Positions 26,980 through 35,350 of a stretch of 64,000 nucleotides of DNA are shown here, in pieces (positions within the stretch are counted from its first letter, which is position 1; every line of letters begins with the position of its first letter). The notes beneath the pieces were generated by a model. That model was not told the DNA's origin, made no database searches, and worked only from the letters and a program-made list of their open reading frames with translations. The DNA is taken from contig NZ_KQ948459.1 of the NCBI RefSeq assembly GCF_001514115.1, positions 1 through 64,000 of the forward strand, given 5' to 3'. Made by a program: the position numbers and the translations under genes. Origin of the DNA: Streptomyces olivochromogenes. GTDB taxonomy: Bacteria; Actinomycetota; Actinomycetes; Streptomycetales; Streptomycetaceae.

Positions 26980-27573
26980 TCAACGTAGAGTTGAAGGCCC
27001 GGCGGCAGAAGAGGGACGGTCCGGTGAAGCGTCGCGAATGTTCCCTTCGAGTGAGTCGATCGTGGCCCGCAGCCAGGTGAGTTCGGCCCGGCTCGTGGCC
27101 CGGGCGATGGTGAGAATGCCCTGCCGGAAGGGATCGTCGAGCTCTTCGGCGCGCAACGGCCGGTCGCCTTCGTAGAAGAAGCTCGCGGGCTCCTCCAGGA
27201 AGGCGAGCCTGCGGCGCAGTACCGCGGCCTGCGCCGCGGGGTCGGCCAGGTGCCTGAGGAAGGCGAGCACCGTGAACCAGCGGTTCTCGTCGGTGATGTC
27301 GCGCTGTACGGGTTCCGCGAGGCGGCGGCGCAACTCGCTTCGCCCCTCCTCGGTGAGCGTCAGGACATGACGCGGAGCAGCCACAGAACCGGGCTGCGTC
27401 GCCCGTGCCAGCAACCCCGCCTTCTCCAGCCGCTTGATCGCGGGATACAGCGTGCTCTCCGCGACGGGCTTCACGTGGCCGGTCAGCGCGGTGATGCGCT
27501 TGCGCAGCTCGTAGCCGTGCAGTGGGGCGTCGTGCAGAAAACCGAGGATGGCCAGCTCAAGCATGCCCCGCAT
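26980..27573 (-). CDS. PadR-family transcription repressor
   Basis: The 197-residue protein has a PadR winged helix (MLELAILGFLHDAPLHGYEL, then ESTLYPAIKRLEKAGLL, RHVLTLTEEGRSELRRRL) and the C-terminal helical dimer region of the Vir-type (FLRHLADPAAQAAVLRRRLAFLE). PadR proteins repress neighbouring genes and respond to small toxic or phenolic ligands. The start at ATG 27573 or 27564 is uncertain because ribosome sites are weak. The TACATC operator array lies between this gene and the divergent hydrolase gene, so autoregulation and control of the hydrolase are likely. Confidence 0.88.
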   Translation of the reverse strand: MRGMLELAILGFLHDAPLHGYELRKRITALTGHVKPVAESTLYPAIKRLEKAGLLARATQPGSVAAPRHVLTLTEEGRSELRRRLAEPVQRDITDENRWFTVLAFLRHLADPAAQAAVLRRRLAFLEEPASFFYEGDRPLRAEELDDPFRQGILTIARATSRAELTWLRATIDSLEGNIRDASPDRPSSAAGPSTLR

Positions 27574-27591
27574 TCTGCCGCACCAGCGGTG

Positions 27592-27658
27592 TACATCATC
27601 CCCTTGGTACATCATCTCCTTGGTACATCGCTTCCCCTATACATCGAGTCCGATGTAT
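27592..27658. promoter_or_regulatory. PadR-type operator array, TACATC repeated every 16 bp
   Basis: TACATC occurs at 27592, 27608, 27624 and 27640, exactly 16 bases apart. The last copy is half of a perfect palindrome, ATACATCG-n4-CGATGTAT (27639-27658). PadR proteins bind TACAT/ATGTA-type inverted repeats, so this is the probable operator of the adjacent regulator. The copies cover the spacer between padR and the hydrolase gene. Confidence 0.75.
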
Positions 27659-27703
27659 TCTCCCGGAGTACGAGAAACGATGAGGCAGACCTGAGGGAGA
27701 GCG

Positions 27704-28462
27704 ATGAGGCAGGCCGAGTTCGACGGCAAGGGAAGCTGCATCCGCTGGACGGAGGCGACGGGCGCTGAACCGGCTCGGGTGTACGTACACGGACTGGGGT
27801 CGGCCTCGACGGTCTACAACGCCCACATCGCGGCCCGGCCTGAACTGGCAGGGCGCCGGACCCTGTTCGTCGATCTGCCCGGTCACGGCATCAGTGATCG
27901 GCCCGCGGACTTCGGCTACACCCTGGAGGACCACGCGGACGCGCTGGCGGCCGCCCTGGACGAGGCCGGTGTCACGGCGGCGGAGCTGGTCGCGCACAGC
28001 ATGGGCGGCGCGGTGGCCATCGTGCTTGCCCATCGACGTCCCGAGCTCGTGTCCAGGCTGGTCCTCGTGGAGGCGAACCTCGACCCGTATCCACCGGTCA
28101 AGGCGGGCAGCAGCGGTATCGCCTCGTACACGGAGGAGGAGTACGTCGAAAACGGTGGCCACGCGCGCGTACTCGACAAAGTCGGCCCCTCGTGGGCGGC
28201 GACCATGCGGCTCGCCGACCCGCGCGCGCTGCACCGCACCGCGATCGGCCTTGCGCGCGGCACGGTCCCCACGATGCGCCACCTGCTCGAAGGGCTGACG
28301 GCGGACCGTGTCTACCTTCAGGGGGCACTGAGCGGTGAACTGGCGAACAGGGAGGGACTGGAGGCCGCCGGAGTCCGGGTGGTGACCGTTCCCGGTGCGG
28401 GGCACAACGTCATGTTCGACAACCCCGATGTCTTCGTGGCCGAGGTCGCCGAAAAGGTCTGA
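27704..28462 (+). CDS. Alpha/beta hydrolase
   Basis: The 252-residue soluble hydrolase has the oxyanion region YVHGLGSAST near 27, the nucleophile elbow VAHSMGGAVA (Ser about 98) and the catalytic histidine in PGAGHNVMFDNP near the end. The acidic member is probably in a Asp of the VYLQGALSGEL region or nearby, which is not a clear match. GAGGGAGAG lies before the ATG. It is divergent from padR through the TACATC array, so it is probably the PadR target. The substrate is unknown: ester, lactone or epoxide are possible. Confidence 0.85.
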   Translation: MRQAEFDGKGSCIRWTEATGAEPARVYVHGLGSASTVYNAHIAARPELAGRRTLFVDLPGHGISDRPADFGYTLEDHADALAAALDEAGVTAAELVAHSMGGAVAIVLAHRRPELVSRLVLVEANLDPYPPVKAGSSGIASYTEEEYVENGGHARVLDKVGPSWAATMRLADPRALHRTAIGLARGTVPTMRHLLEGLTADRVYLQGALSGELANREGLEAAGVRVVTVPGAGHNVMFDNPDVFVAEVAEKV

Positions 28463-28466
28463 GGCC

Positions 28467-29075
28467 TCAGCCCCGCCGTGTGGCCAGCGCCAGGAAGCGG
28501 GCGTCCTCGTCGACGTACGAGGTCATGGCCCAGCCGGCAGCGGCCAGCAGAGGGCGGAGATTGGCCTCCGCCCTCAGGTCGTCCGGTGTGATCCGGCGCC
28601 CCTGGCGCGCGGCGAGCGCGGCCCGGCCGATGGGATGGAACAGCGCCAGCGTGCCACCGGGCCGCACCACCCGCGCCAACTCCCTCAGATTCTCGGCGGG
28701 GTTGGGCAGATGCGCGATCAGCCCCGCCCCGAGGGCGGCGTCCAGTGACTCCGTGCGCAGCGGCAGCGCGGCGACGTCGGCGAGCAGCAACTGCCCGTCG
28801 CGGTGCCGTCCGGCCCGTACCGCGGCCGCCAGCATGGCCGGGGTCAGATCGGCTCCGACGACCACTCCGGAGGGCCCCACGGCCGCGCGCAGCGGCGGCA
28901 GCGCCCGCCCGGTACCGCAGCCCGCGTCGAGCACGCGGTCCCCCTCGCGCAGCCCGAGTTCGCCGACCGCCGCCGCATAGGCCGGCCCGTCATCGGGGAA
29001 CCGCGCGTCCCAGTCGGCCGCGCGCGCCGTGAAGAACTCCTGGACGTGTGTGTGGTCGTCGCTCATGTTCCGCAT
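28467..29075 (-). CDS. Class I SAM-dependent methyltransferase
   Basis: The 202-residue protein carries the Rossmann motif I VLDAGCGTGRALPPLRAA (about 43-60), the acidic ribose-binding GADLTPAMLAAA and a later ALGAGLIAHLPNP motif, with GGTLALFHPIG. This is a methyltransf_11/25-type small-molecule methyltransferase. It is convergent with the hydrolase gene with four bases between the stops, so the two may share regulation by collision but are not an operon. ATG 29075 is taken; ATG 29066 is nearly as good. The substrate is unknown. Confidence 0.85.
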   Translation of the reverse strand: MRNMSDDHTHVQEFFTARAADWDARFPDDGPAYAAAVGELGLREGDRVLDAGCGTGRALPPLRAAVGPSGVVVGADLTPAMLAAAVRAGRHRDGQLLLADVAALPLRTESLDAALGAGLIAHLPNPAENLRELARVVRPGGTLALFHPIGRAALAARQGRRITPDDLRAEANLRPLLAAAGWAMTSYVDEDARFLALATRRG

Positions 29076-29218
29076 GATCTCTCACCGACACGAAGTACGA
29101 CGCTGTGCACACGTTCGAGCGCCATGCGATCGATCCCGTGCCTGTCTGTGTCATATTTCAACACCTTTCGAAATGCGCCCCCTTTGTGCGCCCCTGACCG
29201 GACTAGCGTCCCTGGGCC

Positions 29219-29992
29219 ATGGGACACCTGGACCACGCCGCCTTCGGCTGGCTGACCCCCGTGCTGTCGTACGTGATGGCCTGTATAGGCGCCGCCCTGG
29301 GGCTGCGCTGCACGGTCCGCGCGCTCGGCGCCACAGGGCGCTCGCGCCGCAACTGGCTGCTCACCGCGGCCTCCGCGATCGGCACCGGCATCTGGACGAT
29401 GCACTTCGTGGCGATGCTCGGCTTCAGTGTCAGCGGTACGGAAATGCGCTACAACGTGCCGCTGACCATCGTCAGTCTGCTCGTCGCGATGGTCGTCGTC
29501 GGCGCGGGCGTCTTCGCCGTCGGCTACGGCCGCGACCGGGGCCGTGCGCTCGTCCTCGGCGGTCTCACCACCGGACTCGGCGTCGCGAGCATGCACTACC
29601 TGGGCATGGCGGCGCTGCGGCTGCACGGCGTCGTGCGCTACGACCCGGTGCTCGTCGGGGTCTCCGTGGTGATCGCCGTGGTCGCGGCCACCGCGGCCCT
29701 GTGGGCGGCACTCAACATCAGGTCGCCCGTCGCGGTCGCCGTCGCCTCCCTCGTCATGGGTGGGGCGGTGAGCAGCATGCACTACACCGGCATGATGGCG
29801 GTGAGCGTGCGTGTCAGCCCCTCCGGGGAGGCCCTTCCCGGGGCCACGGCGATGCAGTTCATCTTCCCCCTCGCCGTCGGCCTCGGGTCCTATCTCTTCC
29901 TGACCTCGGCATTCGTCGCGCTGTCCCCGACGGCCGGCGAGCGCGAGGCATCCGCATCGGCCCAGCGGCCGGTCGAGAGCGTTGCCCGCTAG
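29219..29992 (+). CDS. MHYT-domain membrane sensor
   Basis: The 257-residue protein has seven predicted helices and three MHYT-type motifs: TMHFVAMLGF near 60, SMHYLGMAAL near 125 and SMHYTGMMAV near 183. In other bacteria MHYT domains are proposed to coordinate copper and sense oxygen, CO or NO. No kinase, GGDEF or EAL domain is attached; the signal must pass through another protein. It ends 62 bases before cvnA on the same strand, so it may belong to the conservon transcript. A -10-like TAGCGT lies ten bases before the ATG with no ribosome site, which suggests a leaderless mRNA. Confidence 0.85.
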   Translation: MGHLDHAAFGWLTPVLSYVMACIGAALGLRCTVRALGATGRSRRNWLLTAASAIGTGIWTMHFVAMLGFSVSGTEMRYNVPLTIVSLLVAMVVVGAGVFAVGYGRDRGRALVLGGLTTGLGVASMHYLGMAALRLHGVVRYDPVLVGVSVVIAVVAATAALWAALNIRSPVAVAVASLVMGGAVSSMHYTGMMAVSVRVSPSGEALPGATAMQFIFPLAVGLGSYLFLTSAFVALSPTAGEREASASAQRPVESVAR

Positions 29993-30054
29993 TGGCGGGC
30001 CCGAGCCGCGACGGCTCGGACGACACGCCCCGAACCACTCCGAGCGAGGAGGCC

Positions 30055-32637
30055 ATGCGTACACCCCGTAGGACCCCTGCAGCCGGCGCCGAGCCGTCGG
30101 CACCACCCCCGCAGCGCGGTCGCCGCGCCCACGCGGGTCCGCCAGCCGATGAGTACACCGACCCCGACGAGGACGCCACAGGGACGCCGCCAGAGGCATC
30201 CGCGCGCGCGGGACGATGGCGCATACGTCCTCGTACGGTGCGGGCCAAGATCGTCTGTCTGCTCATGGTGCCGGTCGTCTCGCTGCTCGCCCTGTGGGCG
30301 TACGCCACGGTGAGTACCGCCCAGGATGTCGCGCGGCTGCGGCAGTTGCAGCGTGTGGACTCCACCGTCCGAGCCCCGGTCGACGACGCCGTCGCCGCGC
30401 TCCAGGCCGAACGCGCGGCCGCCGTCCGCCATGCGACCGACCCGACCGCCGAGCCACAGAGCGATCTCAAGACGCTGGCGGAACGCACGGACCGCGCGGT
30501 GGCGAAGCTGCGACTGGGCGGCCACAACACCGTCGCCGACGGCGCCGACCTGCCCGCCGGAGTCGCTGGAAGGCTCGACGCATTCGTCAACGGGGCCGAG
30601 AGCCTGGGGCCCCTGCGCACCGCCGTACTGGAGCGCCGTACCGGATGGGACGAGGCGTACGGGCAGTACACCAGGACCATTTCGGAAGCCTTCGCGGTCG
30701 GGGGCGCCCTCACCGGCATCCAGGACGCCGACCTGGGTTCCGACGCGCGCGTACTCCTCGAATTCTCCCGGGCCGGCGAGGCGCTGGCCCAGGAGGACAC
30801 CGTGCTGTCCGATGCCAGGCTCGCCCACACCCTGGACGGCGAACGACTGCGGCTGTTCACCGGGGCGGTCGCCAACCGCCGCACCCTGACCGACGCCGCC
30901 GTCGCGGATCTGCGCGGACCCGAACAGGCCTCCTGGCGCGACCTCGTGACGGGGAGCGCGTACGCCGACGTACGCGCTGTAGAGGACAAGGTGCTCGCGT
31001 CGAGGCCTGGCGGAAACGCCGTCGACGCGGCGCCGGAAGCCGACTGGAACACCGCCCACGCGCGCGTGCAGGACGCCATGCGCGCCATCGAGGCGAAGGC
31101 GGGCCGGGGTGTCGCGGACCGGGCCGACCCCTTGACCCGCGGTCTGCTGACACCCGCCGGCGCCGCTGTCGTGTTCGGCCTCGCCGCCGTCGCCGCGTCG
31201 CTCGTGATCTCCGTACGCATCGGACGCGGCCTCGTCGTCGAGCTCGTGCTCCTGCGCAACAGCGCCCTCGAGATCGCTCGACGCAAGCTGCCCGAGGCGA
31301 TGCGCAAGCTGCGCGCGGGGGAGGAGATCGACGTCCGCGCGGAGGCTCCGCCAGGACCACCCTCGGAGGACGAGACCGGACAGGTCGCAGAGGCCCTGGG
31401 CACCGTGCACCGGGCCGCCCTGCGCGCCGCTGTCGAACGCGCGGAACTGGCCAGCGGGATCTCGGGGGTCTTCGTCAATCTCGCCCGGCGCAGCCAGGTC
31501 CTCGTGCACCGCCAACTGAGCCTGCTGGACAGTATGGAGCGCAGGTCCGAGGACCCGAACGAGCTGAGTGACCTCTTCCGGCTCGACCACCTCACCACCC
31601 GGATGCGGCGCCACGCGGAGAGCCTGATCATCCTTTCCGGCGCCGCACCCGGCCGGGCCTGGCGCATGCCGGTCTCGCTGACGAACGTGGTCCGCGCGGC
31701 CGTGTCCGAAGTCGAGGACTACGCGCGCGTGGAGGTACGACAGCTGCCCGAGGCATCGGTCGGCGGCGCCGCCGTGGCCGACCTCACCCACCTCCTGGCG
31801 GAAGTCGTAGAGAACGCCGCCCAGTTCTCCCCGCCGCACACCCGCGTCCGCATCACCGGCGAACCAGTCGGCAACGGCTACGCCGTGGAGGTCGAGGACC
31901 GAGGGCTCGGCATGGGCCAGGAGACGCTCGACGAGGCCAATCGTCGCATCGAACAGTCCGAGGCGCTGGACCTGTTCGACAGCGACCGGCTCGGTCTCTT
32001 CGTGGTCAGCAGGCTCGCGGCCCGGCACGGCATCAAGGTGCACCTGCGCACATCGCCCTACGGGGGCACCACCGCCGTCGTCCTGCTGCCGACCGCACTG
32101 CTGCACGGAGGCGCGGCGGAACGTTCCCCCCGCAAGACAGCCAGCGAAAGGCCCGACGAACGCGAGTACGCGCGTGTGTCGGCCGCCCCGGAGCACGACT
32201 CCGTCCAGGCGCCCATCGAGCGGCCCGCACTCGTGCCCCTCGTGCAGACCACTGTCGGACCCCCGGCGCACGGCTCGCCGGAAGCCCCCGTGAACGTCTC
32301 GTCCGAAACCCCTGTGAACGGCTCGCCGGAAACGACACCACCTGGAGTCACCACTTTGCGGCTGCACCGCTCTCCGGACGACTCCGAGGGGTCCGACGAC
32401 CTCCCACGGCGCGTACGGCAGGCGAACCTCGCGCCCCAACTGCGCGCACAGCGAACCGAGGAGCCGACACAAGTGGCGGCCCACCAGCACGACGACACAC
32501 GCACCCCCGAACTCGTACGGGACCGTATGGCGGCCTACCGCGACGGCTGGGCGCGCGGCGGCGGCAGAACACCCGGTCGGGGCGCCACTCCAGACCCCGA
32601 TGCGGGCAGCGACAGCAGTGAAGGAGACCCCGCATGA
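30055..32637 (+). CDS. cvnA: Conservon sensor histidine-kinase-like protein CvnA
   Basis: The 860-residue protein has a disordered N-terminus, a first helix (about 67-86), an extracytoplasmic nitrate-sensor-like region, a second helix (about 365-388), a linker and a HATPase_c domain. N box VVENAAQFSPP (about 580) and G box VEDRGLGMGQ are present. The DHp-like region contains VHRQLSLLDSMERR. A 170-residue Pro/Ser/Thr-rich tail follows. CvnA proteins start the conservon signalling units of Streptomyces, which resemble G-protein-coupled receptor systems and control development and metabolism. ATG 30055 has GAGGAGG upstream; the 1202-residue open frame upstream crosses the MHYT gene. Its stop overlaps the cvnB start by ATGA. 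Confidence 0.93.
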   Translation: MRTPRRTPAAGAEPSAPPPQRGRRAHAGPPADEYTDPDEDATGTPPEASARAGRWRIRPRTVRAKIVCLLMVPVVSLLALWAYATVSTAQDVARLRQLQRVDSTVRAPVDDAVAALQAERAAAVRHATDPTAEPQSDLKTLAERTDRAVAKLRLGGHNTVADGADLPAGVAGRLDAFVNGAESLGPLRTAVLERRTGWDEAYGQYTRTISEAFAVGGALTGIQDADLGSDARVLLEFSRAGEALAQEDTVLSDARLAHTLDGERLRLFTGAVANRRTLTDAAVADLRGPEQASWRDLVTGSAYADVRAVEDKVLASRPGGNAVDAAPEADWNTAHARVQDAMRAIEAKAGRGVADRADPLTRGLLTPAGAAVVFGLAAVAASLVISVRIGRGLVVELVLLRNSALEIARRKLPEAMRKLRAGEEIDVRAEAPPGPPSEDETGQVAEALGTVHRAALRAAVERAELASGISGVFVNLARRSQVLVHRQLSLLDSMERRSEDPNELSDLFRLDHLTTRMRRHAESLIILSGAAPGRAWRMPVSLTNVVRAAVSEVEDYARVEVRQLPEASVGGAAVADLTHLLAEVVENAAQFSPPHTRVRITGEPVGNGYAVEVEDRGLGMGQETLDEANRRIEQSEALDLFDSDRLGLFVVSRLAARHGIKVHLRTSPYGGTTAVVLLPTALLHGGAAERSPRKTASERPDEREYARVSAAPEHDSVQAPIERPALVPLVQTTVGPPAHGSPEAPVNVSSETPVNGSPETTPPGVTTLRLHRSPDDSEGSDDLPRRVRQANLAPQLRAQRTEEPTQVAAHQHDDTRTPELVRDRMAAYRDGWARGGGRTPGRGATPDPDAGSDSSEGDPA

Positions 32638-33071
32638 TCCAGGACCCGGGCATGAGGGCAGCCCAGCGATCCGGCGAACTCGACTGGCTGCTGGACGACT
32701 TGGTGCTGCGCGTCGCCGAAGTGCGGCATGCGGTGGTGCTGTCGAACGACGGACTGGCGGTGGGTTCCTCCACCGGCCTCAGGCGCGAGGACGCCGAACA
32801 CCTGGCCGCCGTCGCCTCGGGCTTTCACAGTCTGGCCAAAGGCGCGGGGCGTCACTTCGGTGCCGGGGGCGTACGCCAGACGATGGTGGAGATGGACGAT
32901 GGCTTTCTGTTCGTCGCGGCAGCCGGCGATGGCTCGTGCCTCGCCCTCCTCACCGCGGTCACGGCAGACATCGGTCTGGTGGCCTACGAGATGGCGCGGC
33001 TGGTCAAGCGCGTCGGCGAGCACCTCTACACGCCGCCGCGGGTCGCCGCGCAGCCGCCCGCCGCCGGATGA
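32634..33071 (+). CDS. cvnB: Roadblock/LC7 protein CvnB
   Basis: The 145-residue roadblock-fold protein has LDWLLDDLVLRVAEVRHAVV, SNDGLAVGSSTGLRREDAEH and LAKGAGRHFGAG, typical of CvnB. In the conservon model it binds the kinase-like protein and the CvnD GTPase at the membrane. It starts inside the cvnA stop (ATGA) and ends 19 bases before cvnC. A second roadblock gene of the same type lies at 34809. Confidence 0.93.
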   Translation: MIQDPGMRAAQRSGELDWLLDDLVLRVAEVRHAVVLSNDGLAVGSSTGLRREDAEHLAAVASGFHSLAKGAGRHFGAGGVRQTMVEMDDGFLFVAAAGDGSCLALLTAVTADIGLVAYEMARLVKRVGEHLYTPPRVAAQPPAAG

Positions 33072-33090
33072 CCGAGGGCGGGCGGCGCAG

Positions 33091-33486
33091 ATGACCGAGG
33101 ACCTCGAAGGCAGCCAGTGGTACGACAGCGAAGCGGGACCGCTCGTCCGTCCCTACGCGATGACGGGCGGCCGAACCAAACCGGGCCCCACCGGAGTGCG
33201 CTTCGATCTGATCGCGCTGGTCACCCTCGACAAGGGTGCACCCGGAGTCGACGAGGACTCCCTGCTCGGGCCGGAACACCGGGCCCTCATCGACCTGTGC
33301 CGCACGGAGACGCAATCCGTGGCCGAACTCGCCGCGGGCGCGGACCTGCCGGTGGGCGTGGTCAGAGTGCTGCTCGGCGACCTGCTGGAACTGGGCTGCG
33401 TCACCATCAGTCGCCCGGTGCCGCCCGCACAACTGCCCGACGAGCGGATCCTCCGCGAGGTGATCGACGGACTGAGGGCGCTCTAG
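33091..33486 (+). CDS. cvnC: DUF742 protein CvnC
   Basis: The 131-residue DUF742 protein has VRPYAMTGGRTKPG and a C-terminal winged-helix-like part (ALIDLCRTETQSVAELAAGADLPVGVVRVLL). CvnC proteins belong to every conservon; their biochemical role is not settled. It follows cvnB by 19 bases with ATG 33091, and is followed by tandem repeats before cvnD. Confidence 0.93.
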   Translation: MTEDLEGSQWYDSEAGPLVRPYAMTGGRTKPGPTGVRFDLIALVTLDKGAPGVDEDSLLGPEHRALIDLCRTETQSVAELAAGADLPVGVVRVLLGDLLELGCVTISRPVPPAQLPDERILREVIDGLRAL

Positions 33487-33567
33487 ACGAACGACGCGAC
33501 TCCACACCTCCAGGTGAACCACGCGACTCCGCACACCCCGATGAACGACGCGATTCCACACACGCGC
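33487..33567. repeat. Three imperfect 27-bp tandem repeats
   Basis: Three copies begin at 33487, 33514 and 33541 and share GRACSACGCGAYTCC. They fill the spacer between cvnC and cvnD, normally very short in conservons. They are outside any credible frame and were probably made by replication slippage or inserted DNA. Confidence 0.6.
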
Positions 33568-33642
33568 ACACATGCACCGACGCATAGCCGGCACCGTTCG
33601 ACCGACGCCGACCGCTGCCGCCACTCCCGAGAGAAGTGATCG

Positions 33643-34248
33643 ATGGTCTCCGAGAACTCCGACGCCTCGGCCGACGAAACGACCGCCCTGGCCTTGAAGA
33701 TACTGGTCGCCGGCGGGTTCGGCGTGGGCAAGACCACCCTGGTGGGCGCGGTCAGCGAGATCAGGCCGCTGCGCACCGAGGAACTGCTCAGCGAGGCGGG
33801 TCAGTCGGTGGACGACACCGACGGCGTGGACCACAAGGTCACGACGACCGTCGCCATGGACTTCGGACGCATCACCATCCGGTCCGGCCTCTCCCTCTAC
33901 CTCTTCGGCACGCCGGGCCAGGACCGGTTCTGGTTCCTGTGGGACGAGCTGTCACAGGGTGCGCTGGGGGCCGTCGTCCTCGCGGACACCCGCAGGCTCG
34001 AGGACTGCTTCCCCGCGGTGGACTACTTCGAGCACCGGCACATCCCGTTCGTGGTGGCCGTCAACTGCTTCACGGGCGCCCGCGCCTACGGCGCCCAGGA
34101 CGTGTCCCGCGCCCTCGACCTCGACCGCGGCACGCCCGTGGTGCTCTGCGACGCCAGGGACCGCGACTCCGGAAAGGAAGTACTCATCCGGCTCGTGGAG
34201 TATGCCGGGCGGGTGCACACCGCCCGGCTGCTCGACTCCGTCGGTTGA
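33643..34248 (+). CDS. cvnD: Conservon small GTPase CvnD
   Basis: The 201-residue Ras-like GTP-binding protein has G1 GGFGVGKTTLVG, the switch region and G3 FGTPGQDRFWF, and a divergent base-specificity motif (AVNCFTGARAYG). CvnD proteins switch between GTP and GDP forms in the conservon complex. The ATG follows GAGAAGTGATCG. It lies 156 bases after cvnC because of the repeat-filled spacer and may have its own ribosome loading. It is convergent with the following oxidoreductase gene. Confidence 0.92.
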   Translation: MVSENSDASADETTALALKILVAGGFGVGKTTLVGAVSEIRPLRTEELLSEAGQSVDDTDGVDHKVTTTVAMDFGRITIRSGLSLYLFGTPGQDRFWFLWDELSQGALGAVVLADTRRLEDCFPAVDYFEHRHIPFVVAVNCFTGARAYGAQDVSRALDLDRGTPVVLCDARDRDSGKEVLIRLVEYAGRVHTARLLDSVG

Positions 34249-34287
34249 GACCACGGAACATCGGGCCGAGGCCTCCGAAGGAGAGAC

Positions 34288-34716
34288 CTAGGCCGACACC
34301 GAGGCCCAAGCCACGACCTTCTCGATACGCACGCGGACGAGGAGTTCACCCGGGACGCCGTTGCGCTTCCCGAACTCCTCGGCCCGATCCTCGCCCATGT
34401 AGCGTGCGCCGATCCGAGCTGCCCAGTGACGCAGCTCGTCCAGATCCTCCGACAACTCGGCACGGCCCTCCAGAACCACGAAGTCGAACGGTGGCTGGTC
34501 GTCGTCCACGCAGAGGGCGACTCGCCCGTCGCGGGCCAGATTCCGACCCTTCACAGTGTCCTTCGCGGTGTTGAAGAGCACGTGGTCGCCGTCCAGCAGA
34601 AACCAGATCGGCGCCACGTGCGGACTTCCGTCGGCGCGGACGGTCGACAGCTTTCCGGTGCGGGTGCCCTGCGAGACGAAGGCCCGCCATTGCTCATCGG
34701 TCATCTTCTGTGCCAT
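34288..34716 (-). CDS. PPOX-class F420-dependent oxidoreductase-like protein
   Basis: The 142-residue split-barrel flavin/F420-binding protein contains RTGKLSTVRADGSPHVAPIWFLLDGD and KGRNLARDGRVALCVDDDQPPFDFVV, typical of PPOX-class F420-dependent reductases. It probably reduces a small substrate with F420H2; FMN is the alternative cofactor. A strong AAGGAGG lies before the ATG. It shares a divergent promoter region with the orphan roadblock gene and ends against cvnD. Confidence 0.85.
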   Translation of the reverse strand: MAQKMTDEQWRAFVSQGTRTGKLSTVRADGSPHVAPIWFLLDGDHVLFNTAKDTVKGRNLARDGRVALCVDDDQPPFDFVVLEGRAELSEDLDELRHWAARIGARYMGEDRAEEFGKRNGVPGELLVRVRIEKVVAWASVSA

Positions 34717-34808
34717 GCGCCCATCCTCCTTGCCCGGAGGGCGGCCGTGGGGAAGGCTGGCTGGTCGGATCCTCCAGCCAGGGGGAAAGAATCACGGGGA
34801 GATGGAGC

Positions 34809-35222
34809 ATGGCGCAGAACACGGGGCTCGGCTGGCTGCTCGACGACCTGACCGAGCGCGTCGAACACGTACGGCACGCGTTGGTGCTGTCCAACGACGG
34901 GCTGGTGACCGGCGCGAGCACTGGACTTCGACGTGAGGACGCCGAGCACCTCGCGGCGGTCTCGTCGGGCCTGCACAGCCTGGCGAAGGGCTCAGGTCGG
35001 TACTTCGGCACCGGTCAGGTGCGCCAGACGATGATCGAGTTCGACGACGCGGTACTTTTCGTCACCGCCGCGGGCTCGGGCAGTTGTCTGTGTGTCCTCA
35101 GCGCCGCGGAAGCCGACATCGGCCAGGTTGCCTACGAGATGACACTGCTCGTCAACCGGGTCGGCGAACACCTCGGCGTGGACGTACGCCAACCGGAACG
35201 TTCGTCTTCCGTAGATCTCTGA
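34809..35222 (+). CDS. Orphan roadblock/LC7 protein, CvnB-like
   Basis: The 137-residue protein closely resembles the CvnB at 32634 (GWLLDDLTERVEHVRHALVLSNDGL; STGLRREDAEHLAAVSSGLHSLAKG; RQTMIEFDDAVLFVTAAGSGSCL), but is not followed by cvnC or cvnD. It may be a gene duplicate that works with the conservon, or a competing partner of its kinase or GTPase. ATG 34809 has GGAG about ten bases upstream. It is divergent from the F420 gene. Confidence 0.88.
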   Translation: MAQNTGLGWLLDDLTERVEHVRHALVLSNDGLVTGASTGLRREDAEHLAAVSSGLHSLAKGSGRYFGTGQVRQTMIEFDDAVLFVTAAGSGSCLCVLSAAEADIGQVAYEMTLLVNRVGEHLGVDVRQPERSSSVDL

Positions 35223-35350
35223 CCTGCGGATACGTCATCGCGGTCAGAGTTATCCACAGGCTCGCCGCGAGATCCGCCGAACCGGCTACGGTTTTTCTCG
35301 AAGCAAGCGCCCGACGGCGCGAGCACCTCACTCCACGGGGGAGAACCGTC

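Noticed and set aside
33487..33567. CRISPR-like array
   Set aside because: Three imperfect 27-bp copies follow directly with no spacers and no cas genes are present.
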